This document shows, piece by piece, positions 58,640 to 64,000 of a DNA stretch of 64,000 nt. The stretch comes from Topomyia yanbarensis (Eukaryota; Arthropoda; Insecta; Diptera; Culicidae): positions 28,327,543 through 28,391,542 of the forward strand of contig NC_080671.1 in NCBI RefSeq assembly GCF_030247195.1, written 5' to 3'. The translations under genes were made by a program, and so were the position numbers. A model generated the notes under the pieces. The model had not been told where the DNA came from. It saw nothing but the letters and a program-made list of their open reading frames with translations, and searched no databases. Numbering within the stretch: the first letter of the stretch is position 1; each line of letters starts with the position of its first letter.

Positions 58640-58990
58640 GAGATCATAGTCGTGAGTAGGTGGTAACATTGCGTTGGCCTGTGTCAACTACAATCCCATT
58701 GATTTTGCACCGCTCCGTGACAAGTTTAGAATACTTAAGCAACTTGCCGAGGTCGTATATGAATAACACGTATATGAGTGGGCCTAAAGGACTCCCGTGT
58801 GGCACACCCGACGATATGTCGAAAGATGTGTATACCGTATCTCGAAGCCAAACAAAAGCACTTCGATCTGTCAGCTAACTCCAGACCCACTACGTCAGCC
58901 AGTCCGGCAGCCCGATACGTTTTAGTTTTTCGATAGCAAAAGACGATGGGGAGCGAAGGCTTTCGATAAATCGAAGTACATAGCGTCCAC
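58640..58990 (-). pseudogene. CR1/T1-like RT fragment B (joined to fragment A)
   Basis: The minus strand reads DAMYFDLSKAF, KRIGLPDWLT, LTDRSAFVWLRDTVYTSFDI and SGVPHGSPLGPLIYVLFIYD. These are the catalytic-core motifs of a CR1-type RT, closely related to 38110-38700. It starts abruptly at the FDLSKAF motif, directly after the thumb region of fragment A. Stops and frame changes make it inactive. Confidence 0.7.
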
Positions 58991-59801
58991 TTGCAGAAAG
59001 TACCAATTTGTTATGAAGTATGACACCAAGATCTTTAATACGGGTTTCTCGTCTCAAGTTGATTCCTTGCAGCGAATAGTTAAATGTAATAAGCTTCCGT
59101 TTACGAATGAAGGAGATTGTAGAACACTTAGATGCATTTGACACTATTCTGTTTAGTTGACACCAATTGGCGAGCAAATGGGCGTCACTTTGGCTACAAA
59201 TTTTGAAGTAAAATTTGAAGGCATTCGTGTAGGAAAGCTTTAAACACAGCAAAGATAGATCAACGTCATTGATGTATATCAGGAATAAGAGAGGCCCAAG
59301 GTGGCTTCCTTGGGGAACACCTGAGGGAGTGGTGAATGTTTCAGAGACACCTATTTTTATTAACATTTCGCTCCCTACCAGATACGAATGTAACCAGTCC
59401 AGAAATTTTCCATGGAAAGTTTCGCTATAGCAATGTCGTAGTTAATTTTATCAAATCCAGCAGACAGATCGGTATAGATAGCGTCCGTTTGATGCCCTTT
59501 CTCCATCTGTATTTGTTGAGTGCTTGGGAATGAACCCGTGTTGATCAGCGGAGATGTAATGTGAGGTGCAGCGAGAAATGAAATCCGCAATTGGCAACTC
59601 GAATAGCTTAGATGCTTCGCTTAAAGTTAGTTCGAGACGGTTTCTGTTGGAACCATGATCTGGACAGCGTAAAACGTCCTCTACGATGTTGAGGGAGACA
59701 GTGTCAGAATCGTGTAGAAGATGGAGTGTGAATCCTGAATAAATAAAGTTTTCTGAGCAGGATTTTGATCCGAATATTTGGAAGGATTTCATTAGAAGCA
59801 T
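58990..59801 (-). pseudogene. CR1/T1-like RT fragment A
   Basis: From 59801 downward, in changing frames, it reads SEASKLFELPIADFISR, YISADQHGFIPKHST, DAIYTDLSAGFDKINYDIAI, SGVPQGSHLGPLLFLIYIND, LSYTNAFKFYFKICS, NASKCSTISFIRKRKL and RIKDLGVILHNKLVLS. This is the normal order of CR1 RT motifs, and it resembles the intact copy at 62009-63484. The FADD box reads YTNA, so the active site is lost. The protein breaks off at HNKLVLS, where fragment B begins. Confidence 0.75.
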
Positions 59802-59990
59802 CTTGAGGAGGATTCCACCAGAACTCAGAAAAGTTTTCCATCCGAATCTTGCTAAGAATTCCAGAGAACATCAGAGTCCCTTGAATTGCATCAGAATACT
59901 GAGCAGCACATCATTTGAATCCGGAGAAAGGCTCCATCAGAATTCTGAGAAATAGTTCATCAGAATCCTGAGTAGGATACCAGTTCTATT
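59745..59990. repeat. Degenerate CATCAGAATTCTGAG tandem repeat, locus 3
   Basis: Repeated words such as CATCAGAATTCTGAGAAATA, CATCAGAATCCTGAGTAGGA and CATCAGAATACTGAGCAGCA recur every 25-35 bases. They are the inverse or near-inverse of the words at 31120-31510 and 34260-34640. Confidence 0.6.
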
Positions 59991-60004
59991 TTTACCTCTC
60001 AATT

Positions 60005-60345
60005 CATAATTGCCCAATAATTTCGATTGACATTTTTGTCAATGAAATCCACCTTATTGTCTCGGAACTATGGTTACACCTCTCAGATATGGTTCCCAAA
60101 TCAGGCTGAAACATTACTGGACCTTTGTGAGTCTTAACGAACTGTTGTATGCATTCCACGAAACGCTCTTGCATAAACAGCATCGAGCTCATCGTATAAT
60201 TGATGATAAAAACCTTGGTTTTCAGTCTGCAGCTGCAAATTCCTTGCCAAGTCATTATTTTCAGGGCAAATTTATTGAAGAGATTTATGCAATATAGAAA
60301 GAAGTAGTTTTTATAACTCCGAGTTCTGAAATTATTTAATCCCAT
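60005..60345 (-). pseudogene. Tc1/mariner-type transposase fragment 3
   Basis: A minus-strand frame of 113 codons carries KFALKIMTWQGICSCRLKTK, QERFVECIQQFVKTHKGPVM and FQPDLGTISERC. These correspond to the middle of the catalytic domain of the transposase at 29770-30690, with the second catalytic Asp kept in FQPDL. After a frame break a NRNYWAIMN equivalent is visible near the 3' end. The N-terminus and the first catalytic motif are absent, so this is a fragment. Confidence 0.75.
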
Positions 60346-60689
60346 ACAGTACTATGGGAGCTCAGAATGAATACCTAATCATTCTTGTATGAAATAAAGA
60401 TGAAATTATTGTTTTCCCTTTCTAGCTTTATAGAACACAGAGCTGCAAAGTTTCGGTAACAATCATACTATACTATATTCTTGGTTCTTTATTTTTGACA
60501 TTTGAAAATTTAAATTTGCAGCCCTCTGTGTAAGACGATAACCACTCATGACCTGGGATGGGACATGCGGATGGAGAAAAAAAAACAAGTGTAACGTCAC
60601 TTTGAATCATAGTGAGCCAGAATGAGATGGTATGCGAGCGAGATGTGAATCAGAATGAGAGCGTATGTGAGTAGTATAAGGAATTAAAA

Positions 60690-61300
60690 ATTAAACATTA
60701 ACAAGAAAGGATCAGGCGGGGTCCTATTTGCGGGCCCGCATTTTTACCTAAAAGTAAAACTGAATGGACGGAAGATTGCCGAAAAATGCCGGTATTCATA
60801 GAAGAGCAATTAAAATAGTAAACATACGGACGAACGTTTCCGTCCTCTTCTGCGTTCGCTTGTTTGCTGGTGATACTGATTGTTATTGAGTGAATTTTTG
60901 TATCTGTCAAATCCGTAGATATTAGCTTCTGTAGCTGTTTGTGGTTTAGCATAAGATAGGCTGAAGTAGGTGGACTTTTCTTAGCTGCTTCTGAACAAGG
61001 TTTTCCGTGGTGCAGTGTCTTTTTGCAGAATTTGTACATCGGAATCTGCCCTGAGTGCGTGACCCATGTTGTCTGATTGAACGTCCTATTATCGGTTGAC
61101 CTGCATACAATGGTAACGTATGAAGGTACTGGTTTGTTCGGAAGCATTTTCAGCACACAAACAACGATAGCAACATCCGTGAAAATATTCCTTCTCTGCA
61201 TCTTGACATACATTTTTTAACTACGATGTCAGGAGTGCGCGGAGATAAATCATGTAAGCGCACCTCTCTGGAGCCGTTGTCTATATATAGCAGAGAATTC
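60690..61300 (-). pseudogene. CR1/T1-like ORF1 fragment 2 with zinc-knuckle relic
   Basis: Reading down from 61300, the sequence gives LYIDNGSREVRLHDLSPRTP, DIVVKKCM and, after a shift, a frame of 171 codons (61213-60698) with LPNKPVPSYVTIV, WVTHSGQIP and YKFCKKTLHHGKPCSEAAKK. The C-X4-H-X4-C spacing of the last motif is a CCHC zinc knuckle missing its first Cys. VRLHDLSPRT followed by a P(V/I)PSYVT box and a knuckle fits the nucleic-acid-binding ORF1 protein of CR1/T1-type retrotransposons. It lies 3' of the RT of the neighbouring element, so it belongs to a different insertion. Confidence 0.65.
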
Positions 61301-61928
61301 GTTGCTATGCTGCATGGTGTTAATGTTTGATATAAGCGAATTGAGCACCATCTGCACTTTTAGCTATTGTTTTACTTCCCGAGTACCAGGTCTTACAGGA
61401 TATTTCCGAAAATCAATAGCAAAACAATTAGTCTGTAGTGGGGCTAGTTTTTACCGTGTATCTATAGCGGAACAATTTTTAGCTTGATTAGCGAGATGAG
61501 AAGGTAGACTGGCCTTAATTAAGCGGTAATTAAAATAGATATATTTTATTTTTCTGTGCATTTATAGAACGTTTAAGTTACTTTTCTCCTAAAAATGCAT
61601 TTTGTTGGGATAGAACGGTGATTTTGGGCCTCGCCAAAGATGTTTGTGATATCTATAAGAACCCAAACGTTATGTGCGAAGCAAAGCAATCAAATCAGTT
61701 CAATTCAGCCACCAGAACCAAAAGTTGGTTGCCGCTGTACTCGCAGTTGCTTTATTTGCGACTGATTCCTTATTACCTTATCTTTGGCTTTATTGTTTTC
61801 AGTTCCCAGATATTCTCACAGCGCCAGCATATCAAAACCTACAGATAAAAAGCTACAATTGGAAAAAATGCTCGGTTTGTCTTGGATTCAATGTGAGATA
61901 AACTTAGGAACATTGAAAATCTTTTTGA
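61301..61928. other. Unassigned spacer
   Basis: No gene is supported. A plus-strand frame near 61674-61901 includes a hydrophobic run (KLVAAVLAVALFATDSLLP), but nothing else suggests a real protein. Confidence 0.3.
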
Positions 61929-61937
61929 TTTTACATT

Positions 61938-63482
61938 GTTTATTGTTTATTGTTTATTTGTTGTACCGTCACCAACAGACCCCTTGGCCCCAATGGTGGT
62001 TACTTAAACTAATTACATTTCAGAATACGAATTATTTTAGTTTTTATCGAATTCCTTGTCAGGTTGAAGTCAAACGCCGTCGCCACACTGTTAAACACAC
62101 GCTGGAGTCCGGTAACAGCGCCCTGGCGCCCATAGTTAGTTCTCCTGAATGGGACTCGCAGAAGAGAGTTATTGCGCAGAGCTCGAACGCGAGCTTGAAG
62201 ATCGAGGCGTCCGAGGATTGTAGGGCAATCCACCCTGGCAGACAGTAAGTCCGAGACGAACAGGGCTCGAGAGCAGTCCCTCCGGATGCTTAGAGTATCG
62301 AGCTGTATTAACTGACAACGGTTTTCGTAGCTCGGCAGCTGAAATCTGTTTTGCCAAGGAAGATGTCGGAGTGCAAAGCGTATGAACCGGCGTTGGACGG
62401 CCTCGATTCTGTCGACACCGTTCTGGTAGTAAGGGTTCCAAACAGCTGAACAATATTCTAACTTTGAGCAGACCAAGGCACAATAAAGCGATTTAAAACA
62501 GTATACGTCCCTGGTGTTTTTTGTTATTCGGAAGATGAACCCAAGATATCTTGATGCCTTATTCACAATGGATGATGTATGTGGTTTGAACGTCAGTGCC
62601 GAATCCATGATGACTCCGAGATCCTTGACGTTAGAGTGTCTTGGAATACTCGAGTCGAAGAGATGGTAGTTAAACTGAATCGGATGGCGTTTCCGCGTGA
62701 ACGTAACGATTGAGCATTTGCTCGGGTTTAAAACCATTCTGTTTAGATCACACCACGTACTAAAGCTGTCCAATTCCCTCTGAAGAAGCTCGGCATCGGT
62801 TTTATCCCGTATTTGTTGAAAAATTTTCATGTCGTCGGCAAAAGAAAGGCGGGGTCCTTGTAATTTGATGTTGACGTCATTAAAGTAGAGGAGGAATATC
62901 ACTGGACCGAGATGGCTTCCTTGTGGGATGCCGGATGTAGCGAAGAATGGTGTAGATAGACAGTCCTTAATGCTGATTTGGAGCTGCCTTCCATCGAGGT
63001 AGGAACGAAACCAGCGCAGAAGTTGTCCATGAATACCGAGTTTGTCCAGCTTCGCTATTGCGATATCATGATTGATTTTGTCGAAGGCCGCAGATAGATC
63101 CATGTAAATAGCATCGGTTTGCAATCCGTCAGCGAATCCATCCATTGCATATGTTGTGAACGAGAGCAGGTTAGTCGTTGTCGATCGTTTAGGCATAAAT
63201 CCGTGTTGATCGTCTGCAATGTAGTGTTTGCAGTGAAAGAAAAGAGGGTCTAAGACAACCAGCTCGAATAGTTTTGATACTGCACTTAAACACGAGATTC
63301 CTCGATAATTGTCAATGTTCGATTTGTTTCCTTTTTTGTGAACTGGAAACATGTGCGCTGCTTTCCAGCAGGAAGGGAATGTTCCAGTATTGAGTGATAG
63401 CACAAAGACTCGCCGAAGTGGTTCAAGAAGCCCGCTGATGCACTTTTTGACAAAAATCGAAGGAACGCCATCTGGACCACAT
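61938..63482 (-). mobile_element. 5'-truncated CR1/T1-like non-LTR retrotransposon
   Basis: Lies on the minus strand between matching 9-bp flanks TTTTACATT (61929-61937 and 63483-63491), a likely target duplication. The 3' end is a short array of AATAAAC units (about 61938-61960), and the 5' end is cut inside the RT just before GPDG. Short-unit 3' tails and severe 5' truncation are typical of CR1-type elements. The RT frame is uninterrupted, so the insertion is probably among the youngest in the window. Confidence 0.8.
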
Positions 63483-63484
63483 TT
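62009..63484 (-). pseudogene. CR1/T1-like reverse transcriptase, C-terminal part, frame intact
   Basis: An open frame of about 490 codons begins at the truncation (CGPDGVPSIFVKKCI) and ends at the stop at 62009-62011. RT motifs occur in order: FPVHKKGNKSNIDNYRGISC, DQHGFMPKRSTTTNLL, AIYMDLSAAFDKINHDIAIA (first catalytic Asp), SGIPQGSHLGPVIFLLYFND, LSFADDMKIF (catalytic Asp pair), LNPSKCSIVTF and VKDLGVIMDSALTF. The thumb and C-terminal region then read LEYCSAVWNPYY and RFIRFALRHLPW. All three catalytic aspartates are present. The endonuclease, ORF1 and start codon are missing, so it cannot make a working protein. The GSHLGP box and overall pattern point to the T1/Q group of the CR1 clade. Confidence 0.88.
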
Positions 63485-63830
63485 TTACATTTTTAAACGA
63501 TAATTACAAGCTACATCTAATGCCTTCTCAACTTACTTACAACAAAAGCTGAAACTGCCTACCGGTGTCAGCAATTAAATCTACCCGTATATTGCTTTGT
63601 CTACACTGTAAAATATCGTGCTCCACGCTACTTTGTCGAATGTTGATAAAAATGAGTGACGATTACAAGCGAAAAATGACCCTATTGTAATGTCTCTTAA
63701 AATCAACTGTTCGAGAAGTGGAAAAAATAGTAAAAGAGCAAATTAAACTAAAGATGGCCAATGTTTAAACCCTACAATTTCATCATGTTAGCAATAGCGT
63801 ACTGAGTGCGTTCCAGACTATTAATCAAGC

Positions 63831-64000
<170 letters not shown>

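Noticed and set aside
61674..61901. Signal-peptide-like hydrophobic run in a short plus-strand frame
   Set aside because: Single short frame, no downstream domain, next to retroelement debris.

Overview
The window looks like intergenic or intronic DNA from a large, transposon-rich mosquito genome, most likely an Aedes-type culicine. The evidence is AT-rich DNA holding one recognisable host gene, an arthropod-type ephrin, among remnants of families common in mosquitoes: RTE-clade, CR1/T1-like and Loa-like non-LTR retrotransposons, Tc1/mariner-type transposases, and many short inverted-repeat elements. The species call is inference. I saw no rRNA, tRNA, CRISPR array or bacterial-type operon.

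Layout. 1-5.4 kb: a TTAA-type MITE copy, then a full-length RTE retrotransposon (1144-4485) with a perfect 13-bp target duplication and only two frameshifts. 5.5-7.1 kb: a decayed CR1-like reverse transcriptase and a foldback repeat. 7.8-12.3 kb: the ephrin locus, with GA-rich upstream DNA, a probable 5' leader with a splice donor, one coding block (10448-11806) and a 3' UTR; a possible further exon lies at 12462-12683. 13.6-23.5 kb: DNA-transposon derivatives, including a pogo-like remnant beside a 1.46-kb hAT-type foldback with an 8-bp target duplication, and a second large foldback (21850-23477) with TA ends. 23.8-30.7 kb: a GC-rich palindromic patch, two more inverted-repeat elements and a broken Tc1/mariner transposase. 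31-39.7 kb: three related copies of a chimeric RTE-like fragment, degenerate tandem repeats and CR1-like scraps. 40.4-42.7 and 53.6-55.8 kb: GC-richer, repeat-poor DNA that may be regulatory or untranslated exon sequence. 45.3-52.7 kb: diverged foldbacks, a Loa-like element split by a MITE, and a hAT-type MITE with an 8-bp duplication. 56-63.5 kb: nested CR1-like, Tc1-like and MITE insertions, ending in a 5'-truncated CR1-like element with an intact reverse-transcriptase frame. The window ends in a long (TA)n run.

Apart from ephrin, nothing here forms a working pathway. The history is one of repeated insertion, and several events can be ordered from nesting: a TA-MITE inside the Loa reverse transcriptase, a pogo-type MITE inside an older repeat, and a hAT foldback at the edge of a pogo remnant. 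I found no convincing undescribed functional system. The most unusual structures are the foldbacks, a perfect 20-bp-stem hairpin, the chimeric retroelement copies and the possible extra exon near ephrin.
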